64,000 bases of DNA. It comes from Coffea arabica. Its lineage: Eukaryota > Streptophyta > Magnoliopsida > Gentianales > Rubiaceae. The notes beneath the pieces are model-generated. The model was not told where the DNA came from and ran no database searches. It worked only from the letters and a program-made list of their open reading frames with translations. Positions 11,343 through 24,531 of this stretch are shown in pieces. Location of the stretch: positions 19,965,557 through 20,029,556 of the forward strand of contig NC_092320.1 of assembly GCF_036785885.1 (NCBI RefSeq), written 5' to 3'. Numbering within the stretch: the stretch's first letter is position 1; each line of letters starts with the position of its first letter. A program made the position numbers and the translations under genes.

Positions 11343-13905
11343 GGAAACAACGGGTTCATTGCCTTGCACTAAAATCCCAGAATACGATGGACATTCTCCT
11401 GTTTTTCATATTCCTTTGGGGGCTTAGAATGCCCCGGGGGCCAGACCAGCACTGCCTATTGTAGTAAATCTCGTTAAGTTCTCATTTAGTACATGTTGGA
11501 GTATTTTGATAAAATAGTTAAATTCTCAGTTAAAGGTGTGAAAAGAAATTGGTGATATTTTCTGCAATGTATAGGTGTTTGAGTGGTTTTGACTAAAGAC
11601 TTATTATATGAAATTATGGCTTCATATAATAAGTTTTTATAACTTACAATACAAATTTGAATGTGTTTTGAATGGCCAATAATTTCAGCATTTACTTGGT
11701 GTCTTATTAGTAGTGTAGGTTATGTTTGCCTAATTTTTCTTCACCTATAAATATGCATAGTTGAGATAGAAAAAGGTGAAACAACTTATGTTTTGTAAGC
11801 TACAATTCATAAGAGAAAAATATCTACTACTCTGTTATTTTCTATCACAAAGAAAAATCAGTGTTAGTGGAGCCATACTCTCTTAGTTGTGCAGACTAAT
11901 GAGAGTGACAAGAAGTGTGGTTGGACTGTTGTATCCTGGGGGTGGCAAGCCGAAGATTCTGCTGCACCGGAATTGATTGTTCTGCAGAGGCTTAAATCAT
12001 CTTAAAGAAAGCAAGATATCCGTGCTTTAGCGCTTCACATTTGTGATATTATTATATTATTATATTAACTATTTTATTATTATTATAACTATTGTTAATT
12101 TTTCTATTTAACATTTGTATTTTTATTCTAGCAGAACAACAGTATATACCTTTACTCAAAAATTTAATTCTTTTGACATCTTCTGATGTATATGCCTGCT
12201 AGGTCCTTTGGCATATGAATGGTGCCTGCACTGCGAAGACCCTGCATTCTTTAACTATAGCTGCTATTGACTCTAGACTTGGTTCCTCTGAACCTCGCCT
12301 CTTCTCACACCTTATTTTTAATGATTTTAGGGTTTTGTTCTAAGTTCTTATATGAGTAGCCGGTTCATGGTCACATATATTTTACCTTGAATCATGTAAC
12401 TTAACGTTATATTTTGCAAAAGAAAAGGGCAAGGCAATAAGACTAAAAAGCCTAGTAGAGAAGGTAGTTTTTGGTGGTCTAAACTCCACAGGATGCATTC
12501 AGGAAAAAAATGGTGGTACATTGAAATGAAAATCAGCAGCGAGCTCCATGTTAACTTTATTCATCAGAGATCGTGATTTTTATTCTGGGCAATGGCTGCG
12601 TTTGGCTTCATGGCGCTTGAAGTTCAACTTGGTTGCTCATATTTTTTTTTTTTTAACAGATACTTGTTCGAGAATGCTGTAGTATTCCATTTTTCTTGAT
12701 ATCCTTGGTAAAGAACCACTAAAATACTAGGGACACGGTTCAAATATATGCTGTGCAGATTAAATGATTCACTTTTACTGAACAATATGCTGGTTTTCCG
12801 TTACATGACATTATTTGTTGCTCAATATCTAGTCTTGGACCATAATTTTTCTTTCGAAAATTCATTTGAACCAATTTGCTAGCTCTGGGGGCTAGGACCT
12901 AGGGCTCGGCTAAGACCCTCCCCAAATTTCGAGCCTCGGCATCTTGGACCGAAAAGTTGCGTTTCAAAATGATAGATTTGAAATCTATTATATTGATATG
13001 ATTGATGTGATTCACGCCGCTTGATACGTGAACCGTTTAATATGATAAGAATAGCAACTTATATGTAACAACGTGGACTTACGGATTCTTATAAGATCAT
13101 CGTGACAACCTGATTCCCCACAAACAATACTTGTTCCAAAGATTATATATACTACTACACTCTTATCCATTCAGGTGACGGATTACTCCTACCAGCAACT
13201 CCCGAATTTTTGTTCAACTCTCTTACATTCGTTTATCAGAGCTACAATAGGGGACAAGCCTCAGCTCCTTCACTATCTTCTTCTGTTGCTGTAGTTGCAG
13301 GCAAGCAGTTCGGCTTAACCGAATCATGCCTGCACACTAGCCAAGTATATGACATCAATTAGGATGCTATCAACTTAGATTTGTCTACATTTTGGGTCTA
13401 CTATACATGCAGCTCAAGTTTCGGTTCTTGCCTGTCTGTTGCTCAAACAATATCTTTCCAAAGTAAGATTTCATCAGTGATATCTAAAATGCACCCTTTT
13501 CTTTAACCCATGTATGAGCTAAAGAGAGTTACTATCATAATCAATTTCTTAAACAGAAAATTAACGATGCAACAATAACCATAATCTGTCTGATGGAAGT
13601 ACATTGGCTTTGATCCGTGGGGTGGGACTAAAGAGGCTATCGAGAAAACATGGGCCATTTGTTGGAAGTTAACATCATGGACTGAATTCAGAGAAGGGCT
13701 TATTGTACTTCACCTAGTCCATTATGCTTTTCTCTTTCAAGTTTGAAAATGAACTAAAAATGCTTTGATTAATCGCTTTATGTTAACTAATATAAAACTC
13801 CTTTCAGTACTCCTCTCTTCATTTTAATTAACCAAAATGACATAAATGCTCAAGAAACTTTTATTTTTTAACAAATTGAATGCCAAAAAAGCTTAGGTAC
13901 AGGAC
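11343..13905. other. SSL-A 3' flank and intergenic DNA
   Basis: No open frame of note. A stretch at about 11860-12010 (with CCTGGGGGTGGCAAGCCG) has the look of an old retrotransposon LTR remnant, but no second LTR or polyprotein was found. AT repeats follow at 12040-12090. Confidence 0.45.
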
Positions 13906-13919
13906 CATAATAATTTACA

Positions 13920-14008
13920 CTTTTTTTTTTGTAACTGGGAGATTTTGTATTCAAGATCTCCTATTTACAATCCTTCTTATCTTACCGTCCAACTAACCCC
14001 TCCCTAAA
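13920..14008 (-). mobile_element. Short SINE, second family
   Basis: On the minus strand, GGTTAGTTGGACGGTAAGAT and GTATTCAAGATCTCC-type sequence end in an A tail. The exact 14-bp duplication cataataatttaca is at 13906-13919 and 14009-14022. A sister copy is at 24532. Confidence 0.85.
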
Positions 14009-14518
14009 CATAATAATTTACAGTGACTGTCTTGAATTGTAATTTTAAAAGAACATGCAATTTATCTCGAATATTCACTAATAGAACTTCTAGAATAATT
14101 TGTTTTCAAGTACTTATTACACTTTTTTCAAAAATAAAAGTTACATTGTAAGGTGAGAAATACATAGCCTATTATACCTTTTGAGCTCAAAAAGCTTTTT
14201 TTCGATTACAATTATGATTTATTACTCTAAGAAATTGTAAAATATTTAGGGTTACTTGCAATCAAAATCTTCTTGCACACCCTTCAAATCTTATTTAGCT
14301 CAAATGATAAGCATGCGTAGGAGGAAAAAATGCATAGTAAGGGTGTACGAGAAATCATAATCTGTAAAGATATTTCACAAATGAGGGGCTGCACAGATAT
14401 TGGTTTGCTGAGTTCTCATATTCCATGAAATGTAACTTTGTATTCGATAATTACTACTTAAAAATTTCTTCTGATGCCTCCATTTTAATGTGTATTAAGG
14501 AAATTTATGAAAGCATGA

Positions 14519-14772
14519 AAGAGGAAAATAAAAATCCAGTAAAGAAGTAACAGTACGACTAGGGGACTTGCTTTTGTCAATGATGTACTGGCCAAAACCA
14601 CCACATGTTGAATGATGAGATACTAGCTTGGAAGCCCTAATGCTGGAAAACATGATATCTTCCATGAGCAACCTGGATTTCCAAACTATATTAGATGGAA
14701 CTCATAAGTGAAGCTGTGGGTTGGATCAGTTATGGATACCTATCTTGCATGATTGAACTTACCACTTGGACT
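14519..14772 (+). pseudogene. Decayed SSL exon 3 fragment, relic of a fourth copy
   Basis: The DNA can be aligned by eye to exon 3 of SSL-A. Shared blocks are AAAGAAGTAA, GGGGACTTGCTTTTG, a CCTAATGC(A/T)GGAAAACATGATA block, GGATTTCCA followed by a TATTAGA(A/T)GGAA block, and an (A/G)TTGGATC block near the end. Two deletions remove about 30 bp in the middle and about 240 bp between the NIRRN and KLWIG codons. Stops and frameshifts break every frame. No exon 1 or exon 2 homologue was found upstream. It lies 3.2 kb downstream of SSL-A, as expected of a dead tandem duplicate. Confidence 0.8.
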
Positions 14773-15422
14773 GCAGAACCCTGCTGTAAATTGTAATTGC
14801 TTTTATAGTTTGCTTTGCTCCCTCTCTGTCCCAAGATGGCAAGTTTTTCTTCTTCTTCACATGCATATACAATATATATTGCTTGCAGCTTTTCATCAAA
14901 CATTAATCAAATGACTTTATTCCTTGTTTTGTGTTTTTTCTAGGAACTTGGCCCTCCTTGATGTTCATGTCATTGTCTCTTTGACAATACATAGATTTTG
15001 TTCTTATTTTGTGTGGCCTAAAGCGGCCATGAAGTCGTTATTGTCTAGGGTAGTGAATTCCCATTAGTTCTCATGTGGAACATCAAGAATTAAGTTTCAT
15101 TGAAGTAGTGTCGTGTACGATCTGATGGCTTTTCTGTGCTAGCTAGGTCCTTTGATCAACAAATGTAGCACTATTTAAACTGTTTATTTATTTTATGCAT
15201 CTTTTATTTTCAAAAAACAAAAAATGCAGCACTATGATTTATCAATCCATGGCTTTGGTTGGATACGATTATTATACTTTTTAAAAAATTTGATATATAC
15301 TTATGGATCAAATTATATTTATGCATTAAGTTGGTATACATAGATAAAATTTACATGTAAAAGAAAGTTATATGATGGTTTATCAAATCATGTAAGAAAT
15401 ACAACTATACAACCATACAAAA

Positions 15423-15905
15423 TTACCAATCGTGGTCCACATTCTTCAAGTACATCTCCTCAGTTGATTTCAAGCATAACTCCTCAGTTATTGCCCGACA
15501 GATGTTAGTCCCGTACGTAGACTCGATCTGCATTGTTGCAGTTGGAACTGGGAAGCTAAGAAGACCATACGGTGTCCAGTGGTCCATAATCCTTGATACA
15601 TGGAAACTATACAGGAAAAGATAGCCATGTGTTGAATCTGAGGTTGAAACAAAAATTTCATCATGGCCAGAGTTAGGGGGAGTGACCACAAGCTCCAAAA
15701 GTCCTAAAAAATTAGGGTTCTTCCCCTGTAAGGAAATTGATGAAAATTTTCAGATATCTGATTTATAAACTAAAACATTTGCCCCAACAAAGTTTGCATG
15801 TGGATAAAGTTCGCCTCATAGATATTCTTCCTCAGTCTTTGAATTTTGTGCATTGAACACCATGTATAGATATCCAATCTTGTTGGGCTCTGGGAGAGCC
15901 AAACT
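15423..15905 (-). pseudogene. Broken minus-strand reading frame, family not recognised
   Basis: One minus-strand frame can be read for about 160 codons with only two internal stops (in frame, near 15760 and 15820). It contains ALPEPNKIGYLYMVFNAQ, then FLGLLELVVTPPNSGHDEIF and ends after MYLKNVDHDW. The residue composition looks protein-like and continues across the stops, which suggests a decayed gene or exon. I do not recognise the family, and it could still be chance. Confidence 0.35.
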
Positions 15906-16188
15906 TGGGGAGAATTTAACCATGAGTTAGAATGGGAACCACAACCATGGGCTTGACACTACATCCAAATCCAAAACCTTAAGGCATTGGGTCTATGGAT
16001 CATTCCCACTTATATGTTCCTCATTCTACTCATCTCACTACAAGAAAAATGTCCTATTATGACATACCTATAAGGACACTTTTTTGTAAGTGTCATTTTA
16101 CATGTTTTATGAAGACATAAAAAAGTGAGTGTCATAATAAAATAACATGAACCAAATACCATTGCACTTTGTTTTATATTTTTCTAAA

Positions 16189-17434
16189 GGGATAATTTCA
16201 GAAACCTCCCCTGAGGTTTCTGACAATTTCACTGACCTCCCCTGAGGTTTCCACAATTACACTGACCTCCCCTGGCAGAACTTGGGACCCAATTGCTGAC
16301 ATCATATAATGCAAAATTACTATTATACCCAAGACATTTTGTGTTTTGGATAGTATTGGATTGCATTTCTATTTATTTAATGTATGGTTATGAAATTTGT
16401 AATGATATTACTCTTGGATTGCAGCTTTGGTTTGCACCTTATTACTGTTAAGGTTTTATAAATGATTGTTTTAGTTCTTGGATTGCACCTTACCTCCAAA
16501 ATTTGGGAATTTACCCAAATTTTTCATTTTCTAATATTCCTACAAATATGCAAAATTATGCATATCCCTCAAATCTACCCAATATTAATGTTTTGTTAAA
16601 CTCTAAATAACAAAAATATGAAATATATTATTTAAATATATTTTAGTTACACACAAGTTGGATGGGTAACTAGTGTGTCAGAGAGTTGCCATAATCTCCT
16701 TAAACCCGCATGCGGGTTTAAAGAGTATTCGGATATTCTCATATGCACATATGCAAATCGAACCAACCGGATATCTTATCCGTATCCCATTTTTTTAAAT
16801 AAAAATCTTATAAATTTGAAAAATAAAATCAAATTTAGATGTATTAGGGTTTTAAAAATATTATATAAGTGATAAAAATTTTATAAATTGTAAAAATAAA
16901 ATCAAATTTAAATAATTAAATGTTATATTTGCATAAGAAATAATACAATAATCATAATAATGATAATACAATAATATTGATGTAATAAAACTGCCATTAA
17001 TTTAAATATTTACTTATAATGCCCAAAGAGCCTAATTACCAATTTTTTCTTCTCGCGCTCAAATATAACATTAACCCGCATGCGAGCTAACCTTGAAATA
17101 GAAAAAACACAGAATCCCGCTTGCGGGTTTCAGCGTTATTATGCAGGCCGGATTTTAACCTGCTTGCTTGTGAACATGTACCACATTGCTTTGAATTTTT
17201 GTGATAAGAGGAAAGCTTTGTCTGATGAATGTATTTGTGAAATGACCTGAGTGGTGGTAGATGGGTTAATTGGGTCGGTTGCGTTACCCAATTGTTTATA
17301 TCCATAAGTAAAATTTTATGATTCCCATACCCATCTATTCATGGGCGGTATGGTAAATGTAGTTCAATGGACAAGTCAAAAAACGAGTTTGGCAACCCAA
17401 TTGACAAGTCAGGGGAGGTTTCTGAAATTATCCC
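16189..17434. mobile_element. Non-autonomous Mutator-like element nested in the CACTA element
   Basis: The ends are inverted repeats: GGGATAATTTCAGAAACCTC at the left and the reverse complement at the right. The 9-bp direct repeat ttttctaaa flanks it (16180-16188 and 17435-17443), as expected of Mutator-like elements. The left end repeats the unit CTGACCTCCCCTGAGGTTTC. The 1246-bp interior is AT-rich with no transposase. A diverged sister copy with its own target duplication is at 54261-55023. Confidence 0.9.
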
Positions 17435-17443
17435 TTTTCTAAA

Positions 17444-19643
17444 TTGAAAAATTTGATATGTCAAATTAGAATAGCTATTAGGGCATTACTTGTGAATTTC
17501 AGCAGAAGTAATAGGAAATTGAGATAGAAACGACGTAGTTTTGTCACTGGTATAAATGAAATGGAGAAAAAGCGCGGGGAAAAGAAAAAAAAAACGCTGC
17601 AAGGAAAATTTTGCCGCTTCACTAAAGTTTGCCCAATACATTTCTCTTTGAAAGGTCTCCGCCTCTTACAATTCACACCAAAAAGTTCCCTCAGTTTCTT
17701 CTCCAAATCTAAACCCTTGGACCCTATTCACAAAATCCATCATCGTCAAAATCAATCTTCCATTTCTGCCTCTTTTTTTCATTCTTTAATCCCTACCCTC
17801 TCTCTTTCTATCTTGAGTTTTTAGATGCACTCCAATTTGACCAGAAGAAGAGAAGGATGGTTTAGTGGTTAAAAGGTAAGTGTATTATGGGTTTTTGAAA
17901 ATCATATGCTTTGCCTGCCCACTGAATTATTTTCTCCCCTGTTGCTAGTTTGATTTTTTTTTCTTTTTTTAAAATCTGATTTCTATGTTGAGTATTAATA
18001 ATGTGATGGAGAAAAACATGGGGCAATATTAAAAGCAGTTGGTTGGTTGATTGATTGCTGGTTTTTTTTTGCTGGTATCTAATGTAATGCCACATAGAAT
18101 GTGTCCGCCTCCTTGTTTCGGCCTTGGGGCCATCGACAGTACCAATTCAGGACTCAGGAGGCAGTCCCATTCTCCCACCGCGGCCGATTGTTAATATTAA
18201 GCAAGACAAACCCATCAAACCCTGCCGTGTGATCTGGTATTTGGCGACTAAGCCCGATCGATCAATTGAGGCTTCCTTTTGCAATCCTGTTGAATTTCTA
18301 AGCACCTTTTGCATTTACTTTAGCCTACTGATTCTACAAAGTACTTTGGTAGTCAGGTAATAATACGCTGATACAAAGTATAATAAAGTGTATAAAAATA
18401 GTGGTAGAGTTTTTTTTTAAATTCAAGTACAAAAGTGGAAGGGAAAGGGGAAAAATGGATGTCTGAGAATTGAATCAGGACATTATGATTATGTAGTTAA
18501 TGCTTCTCTCAATCGAATTGGAACTTGGGAATTGGTTTCTATTCCTACGTTAGTGCAACTGGGCTGGCACAAAATATAGGATATAGAATCCCAGGTGCTT
18601 TACTTCTATTGACTAGTAACTACTAAGAATGTCAAAGATGGTGTACTGTTCATGTCATTTGGTTTCGGAAAAACATGTAAAATTTGGCAAAGTCAGAACT
18701 AGTGAATTGGGAAAAAAGTTAACTGTTAGCAATTGTTTGAGTTGTAGTTGAGTTTCCAAACTTGATTCATATTATGGTAATATGGCAATTAAGTTTACCA
18801 GAAAAATAATTGGCACCAATACAGAGGTTTCTAAATTTTAACTTGTAAAGCAAAGTTGGTCCCTCAAACATGAACATAAAATCTTTTTATTTCTTTAGTT
18901 TAGATAAAATTCCTGCTATCCCAATGTTTTTTATGAAAATGTTATTCAATGAGAATAATTTGCATTTGTGGTTTTCTGTTCACATGGGGAAAATGTGCAT
19001 GCCTTGGATCATTTTCATGCATATGTTGGTGCATTTATATATGTACATAGAGAAAGTAAGCTGATGCCTTGTTCTGTTTGCTTCATAATAATGTGCATGC
19101 CTTGTTCTATTTGCATAGTAAGCTGATGCATTTATATATGTTGGTGCATTTATATTTTCATGCCCTGTTCTGTTTGTTTCAGAATAATTAGGAAAAGTCA
19201 TTCAGCACTTTTGGTTCTTTCTCATTTTTTTAAAATATTCTTCAAGAAATTTGCAAGCTGATGTTATTTTTCTTCTTGAATAATTAGAGAAGTACGTACA
19301 GCACCTATTCAAAATATTAAAATTTTACTAAAGTTCATTAATGTTTCACCACAGGTTTGAATTAAAGATAGCTATCTGTGAAAAGAAATCATTTTGAAGA
19401 CGTTGCACATTGATTTCGCTAGAGGTACAAGCCAACTTATATTCTCATGTCTTGTGCTTTTATCTCAAACAGTGACCTTCTCGTTGACTTCCAAATAGCT
19501 TCTTGGTATCATAATAATTTTTTTGTTGTATGAGTGATGCTCTTTGTTAATATTATTCTTAATTGCTTTCTTTTGCTTATATATGTATATGTATATGTAT
19601 GTATGTGTATATTTTAAGGTTAAATTTGTCATGGTTACCGAAT
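17444..19643. other. CACTA element leader region, non-coding
   Basis: This lies between the nested Mutator-like element and the transposase start. Short open frames have no recognisable motifs. Around 19030-19180 a loose repeat of GATGC(C/A)TTGTTCT and GTGCATTTATAT motifs occurs. Confidence 0.6.
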
Positions 19644-21035
19644 ATGGATAAAACTTGGATGCAAAAGAATAGACGAAGCAAAGAATATTGGAATGGTTTG
19701 CAAAAATTCTTAGATTATGCATTCCAGAATTCAAGTATAAATGGGATGATATTATGTCCATGTAAAGAATGTAAGTGTGGTGTATGTATTACCAGGGAGA
19801 ATGCAGAACTTCATTTGAAAGTTTATGGTTTTGTTAAAGGATACACCCATTGGGCAGCTCATGGAGAATTTGTTTACTCTAGTGCACCAAAACCTACTTC
19901 CTATGATATCTCACATGGGGTACGGGATGAACTTGATGACATGCATGGTTTGGTTCATGATGCAATGGGAATTCCTGAACAAGATTATACAAGGATAGAT
20001 GGAACTGAATACAAAAGCCAATTGCCCAATGTAGAAGCTGAAAAGTTTTACAATCTAATTGATAATTCTAACAAAGAGCTTTACTCTGGATGTAAAAGAT
20101 TCTCAAAACTTTCCTTTATGATTCGGTTGCTTCACCTCAAATGCCTTGGTAAATTCAGCAACAAAATTTTTGATATGTTACTTGATTTGTTGAAAGAAGC
20201 CTTTCCAGATGCAATGGATGGTTTGCCTAAGTCTTATTATGAAGCTGAAAAGTTAATGAAGGAATTAGGACTTGGGTATGATAAATATGATGCATGTCCG
20301 AATGACTGCACTTTGTATTGGGGGGTAGATGCAAGAAGAAAGCATTGTGAAACATGTAAAGAATCTAGATGGGTTAAATCTGAAAATGATCCGACTGGTG
20401 AGGGAAGAAAAATACCGCATAAGGTTTTATGGCATTTTCCCCTAAAACATAGGTTACAACGCCTATTTATGTCCTCCAAAATTGCAGGCCATATGAGATG
20501 GCATGCAGAAGGTCGTACTAAGGATGGTAACATGAGGCACCCTGCTGATTCTCTATCTTGGCAAACATTTGACTTTCATCATCTAGAATTTTCTCAAGAT
20601 TCTCGTAATGTGAGGTTGGGCCTAGCATCAGATGGATTTAACCCATTCAAAAATATGAGTTCAACTCATAGCACTTGGCCGGTAATATTGATGCCATATA
20701 ATTTGCCGCCATGGATGTGTATGAAACAACCGAACTTTATGTTGTCATTGTTGATACCCGGTCCATTTGCACCAGGAAATAATATTGATATATATTTAAA
20801 ACCTCTCATAGCAGAATTAAAGGAATTGTGGGATGTTGGAGTGAATACATATGATGCATCAAGAAAAGAAAACTTTCAACTTCGTGCAGCACTTTTATGG
20901 ACCATCAGTGACTTTCCAGGTTATGCAATCCTCTCCGGATGGAGCACTAAAGGAAAACTTGCACTAAAGGAAGAAATCGTATGCTCAAATTCGAAAGAAA
21001 TTGGTAAATCTTTTAAACCTTTTAGTTTCATTTAG
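19644..21035 (+). pseudogene. TNP2-type CACTA transposase, C-terminally truncated
   Basis: This frame opens at ATG 19644 (MDKTWMQKNRRSKEYWNG), the start of the transposase-associated domain with its CPCKECKC zinc-binding cluster. The Transposase_21 (TNP2) domain follows, with motifs CPNDCTLYW, HFPLKHRLQRLFMS, HMRWHAEGR, LGLASDGFNPF and DFPGYAILSGWSTKGKLA. In intact proteins the next block is a Cys-rich motif and the rest of the nuclease domain; here the frame ends 30 residues later and the downstream part is missing. About 460 residues remain, against nearly 1000 or more in full transposases. This copy is very unlikely to be autonomous. Confidence 0.88.
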
Positions 21036-21084
21036 TTTTTTCTTGTATCACCTAGTGGTCTTATGAAGACTTCATTTTCTATAG

Positions 21085-22347
21085 ATGAAAAAATTAGGTC
21101 ATCTCCCATCACGAGTTGATATGTTCGAACACTGTTATACTGACTCAAACGGAAACCCGGGAAATGATGACGTTGCAGCTACATTAGTAAGTTATTAATT
21201 GGTTGATGAAATTAGTACTCTAAATGACTTAAATTGTCTACTAACTTAGGACTGATTTTATCTTCATTAATGTAAGATAATCGACTTTAGTAATATTGAA
21301 TTTTTTCTGGATTTTAAATACAGCAAGCTTTGAAGGAAAAAGTTAGCCAACTTCCCCCTGGTTCTAATGATGATGTTGGTCGTAATGATGCATTTGCCCA
21401 AGTATTTGGGGAAGATAACAATGGGTGTGTGCGCATGTATGGTCTAGGTGTGACACCATCAGACAAATAGGGTAACGTACCTAGTCGCAGCACTTGTCAG
21501 CGTATCGTTATGGAGCAAAAGGCAGCAATTTCTAAGATGGAAGATAAATTTGCTGAGCAAGATCAGCAGCTGAAAGACCAAGCCAAAGAACTTGCAGAGC
21601 TCAAAGCAATGGTGTGTCAGCAGCAAAATAGTGGCTCAAAAACTGGTGGCTCGATAAATTCAACGTCCTCTAATCATGTTTCAAAATCTCCTATGGGTGC
21701 TCGTTCTCTTCAGGTATATTCATGATTATTTTTCAAGAATTTATTGTGATTATACCATATGAGGATACTCACTTTTGTTGTTTGAAACTTGTTGATTCAT
21801 TAAACTGCTATTTTGTTTGGTTATATTGAATAGTAAAACATGGTAATTTCAACTTAGTAAAGTCATGGTTATTAAGTTTTATTGCTGAAAATTGGAGAAA
21901 TGCTCAAAATGCAGGGGAAACTCTACCAAATTTTTAAAAAAAATAAATCTACCTAATTCAATTCTATGACTTCAAATTATCTTGTAGGAAGGTGATTGGG
22001 TGGATATTTTCAGCTTGTTTGATCCAACAAAATGTCTAGCTATTGGTCGTCTCCAAGGAATTGATCCTTCTAAAGTTGTTGGTGGACAACCATTAGGACC
22101 ATGTTGGTGTGAAATACTAGTACAAATCGTGATGGAACGCAATGAACAATTGATTAGGCCTTATGGGCTATTGCAAACAATTGAAGATGCACTTGGTGCA
22201 CCGATTGCTTGGCCACTGAAATTGGTATAATTTGACACAAGATTGTTCAAGTTTTTTTCTTTACAAATATTTGTAAGTTGGATGGATAATGAAGTGGTGT
22301 TCTTACTTAATCTACTAATTTTATAGGTGAAGATTCATGAGGATTGA
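21085..22347 (+). pseudogene. CACTA second-protein C-terminal exons (Transposase_24-like, coiled coil, DUF8039-like)
   Basis: A split reading frame continues after the truncated transposase. Exon 21085-21186 encodes LGHLPSRVDMFEHCYTD, a motif of the plant Ptta/En/Spm Transposase_24 family. The next exon starts near 21325, ends in RMYGLGVTPSDK and then hits an in-frame TAG at 21468-21470; the same frame reopens and runs to about 21714. That stretch includes a coiled coil rich in Lys, Glu and Gln from 21510. A further exon (about 21988-22227, GDWVDIFSLFDPTKCLAIGR) matches the C-terminal domain usually found with these proteins, and a short last exon ends near 22347. The family assignment is from motif memory. 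Confidence 0.7.
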
Positions 22348-24531
22348 CAGTAGCCTTTTGTTTGGAGAAGCAAGAGTTGGACAGCAGCCTTTTGTTTAGA
22401 GAAGCAATACTAGTTTTTGAGTTAACTTCAAATTTGTGGAATATTTTGTGTTCTTGAGAATGTTGCTGGATTCTATTGCAAGAGTTGGATGACAGCCTTT
22501 TGTTTAAAGAAGTATTAATGCTAGTTTTTGAATTAACTTCAGATTTGTGGAACTTTTTGCTTTATTTAGGATGTCACCAATTTTTTACTTTCAAGCAGAT
22601 TTATATTCTTTGGCATAGTGGTTGTCTTACAATTGCATATTATGTGTTTGGCGTATTGTATTAGGAGATTAGAGTAGAAAATTTAGATGAAAATTGCACA
22701 AAAAAAAGACATCTATTGAGGCACTTGCCAATGCCTACATTGAAACTAATGCACCTAGTAAAACCACGTATCGTGACACTTTTTGAGTGTTTGGAGATTC
22801 CTTTTTACAATGGTAGAAAATGCCTTGAAAGACAGGTAAACACTACACTATAAACTGCCTCCATTAATGTATATAATGCACTTCATTGTGCCTAGACAAT
22901 TACTTTTTGGCAACACGTAAAAGTGTCCTAAAAAGGGCAAAAATGATACCAAGTAAAGTGCCTTTATAGGGCATCTTTAGAGGCATTGGTGTGTGCCTAT
23001 TTGCAATTTCTATCATGGCAATTGTGAATGCATCAAATTCATTAAACATGACGTTAAAAAACGCCTCCAACCTTTTCCAAACGGGTAGTTTAGTAGACAT
23101 TTGATGTGTGCGCCTCAATAGTCTAAGTGCCTCTAAAAGTTTCCTATTGCATCATTTTGTTGCGCCTCCAAATATAATTTTTCTTGTAGTGTCTCTTTCC
23201 GATGTGGAATATTGATTCACACTTGATATCCCAACAAATCTTTCAGTGAATTAGCATGAGAGAGCATGAGATTGGCTATGAAGGATGCACATATTTGGCA
23301 GCTGGTACACTTCTTGTTTGCATATGATATTGTAGCTTATCAATTTGTCATTCTTGTCAAGTGTGCTTTCTCCACATTTTGTGTATCCGACAATCAGCAC
23401 GATGACTAGCCTTGCAAAAGTGCAAGAAAAGAAATCTATGGAGGATATTGAGGCATTTGGGCTCAGTCTTTGGTGGCTATGGGGCATCTGAGGACACAAG
23501 CTTTAAAATTTGTTCAACTACTTCATATAATCTTGTTTCCCTGTTGGACTAAATGAGTAATTCAGTATGTTTACCCATTCCATTTCCTCATTGGCATATC
23601 TTAAACTGAACACTTTTAACAAATTCCATTCTGGATTCTTTATTAAATTTCAAGTTTTAAAGAGAATCTGATGTAACGTTTCAGATTTGATGTCACAAGT
23701 AACACTAAAGGTCACCTGGAGAAGCATTTACACAGACTATTTGGAGGGCAAATCTCAATCAGTTTCCCGTCAGAAAATCAGCACCAAGTAAGAAGCTGAT
23801 TTTTTCTCTTTTTTTTTTTATGTGAATATCAAAATTTAATACACAAGAAATTATGTAGTTCTTCAGATTAATTAACGTGATGCTTGACAATAATGTTTTG
23901 CCACCAAACGGCAATAGCCTTTCTACTACTGCCATGTAATCTTGCCTTGACTATCAATCACTGTCTAAATTTCTTAATAAAAACTTCTGGGGTCATACTT
24001 AATTATTAACTTAGTATTCCCCCCTCCGAAGTAGTACTTTTCTTTAAGAATAAAATTTCATTCACAAATCAATATCTTCGTAACGAATCGTGGGGTAAGA
24101 CGAACGTATACATTTGAAAGTATACATCATGAAATATGCATGAATGAGTCTCCCTAAGGAGAACCAAAGGTAGAAGAGAACCGGGGGAGATAGAATTCAA
24201 GACCTGCATTTTGGTAGTTGCCGGCCCCCTAACTAGTACAAAGGCTAAAATTGTGAGAACTGTACTTTGAATTTTTTACGTATCCTCTTCGAGTCTGTAT
24301 TATCATCGTAAATACTTCGGTTTCTTGAAAATTAAAAAGGGTTCATATTACACCAGCTAGCGACCAAGACAGACTGTGCAAGCCACTACGGGGGGAAAAA
24401 TGTTAAGCCGTACAAGTTAATTAATTAGTCAGCGGGCACAAGCCATCCTATCACATCATCTTAGGGAAAAAAAGAGAGGTTCATTTAACCATTTATCAGC
24501 CAAAAGCATCAATAATAAGTTTAAGTTTTAT

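Larger units (their letters stand above)
16036..23191 (+). mobile_element. CACTA (En/Spm) DNA transposon with intact ends
   Basis: The left end begins CACTACAAGAAAAAT and the right end is its exact reverse complement (ATTTTTCTTGTAGTG), giving 15-bp terminal inverted repeats. Both ends are flanked by the 3-bp target duplication tct (16033-16035 and 23192-23194), the hallmark of CACTA elements. The element is 7156 bp, of which 1246 bp is a nested Mutator-like insertion. Subterminal DNA at both ends repeats short GTGCCT and GTGTC(A/C)T-like motifs, the usual binding sites for the TNPA-type protein. Internal genes run on the + strand but are damaged (see separate entries). Confidence 0.93.

Noticed and set aside
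11860..12010. LTR retrotransposon
   Set aside because: Only a vague resemblance to LTR sequence; no paired LTR, primer-binding site or polyprotein was found.
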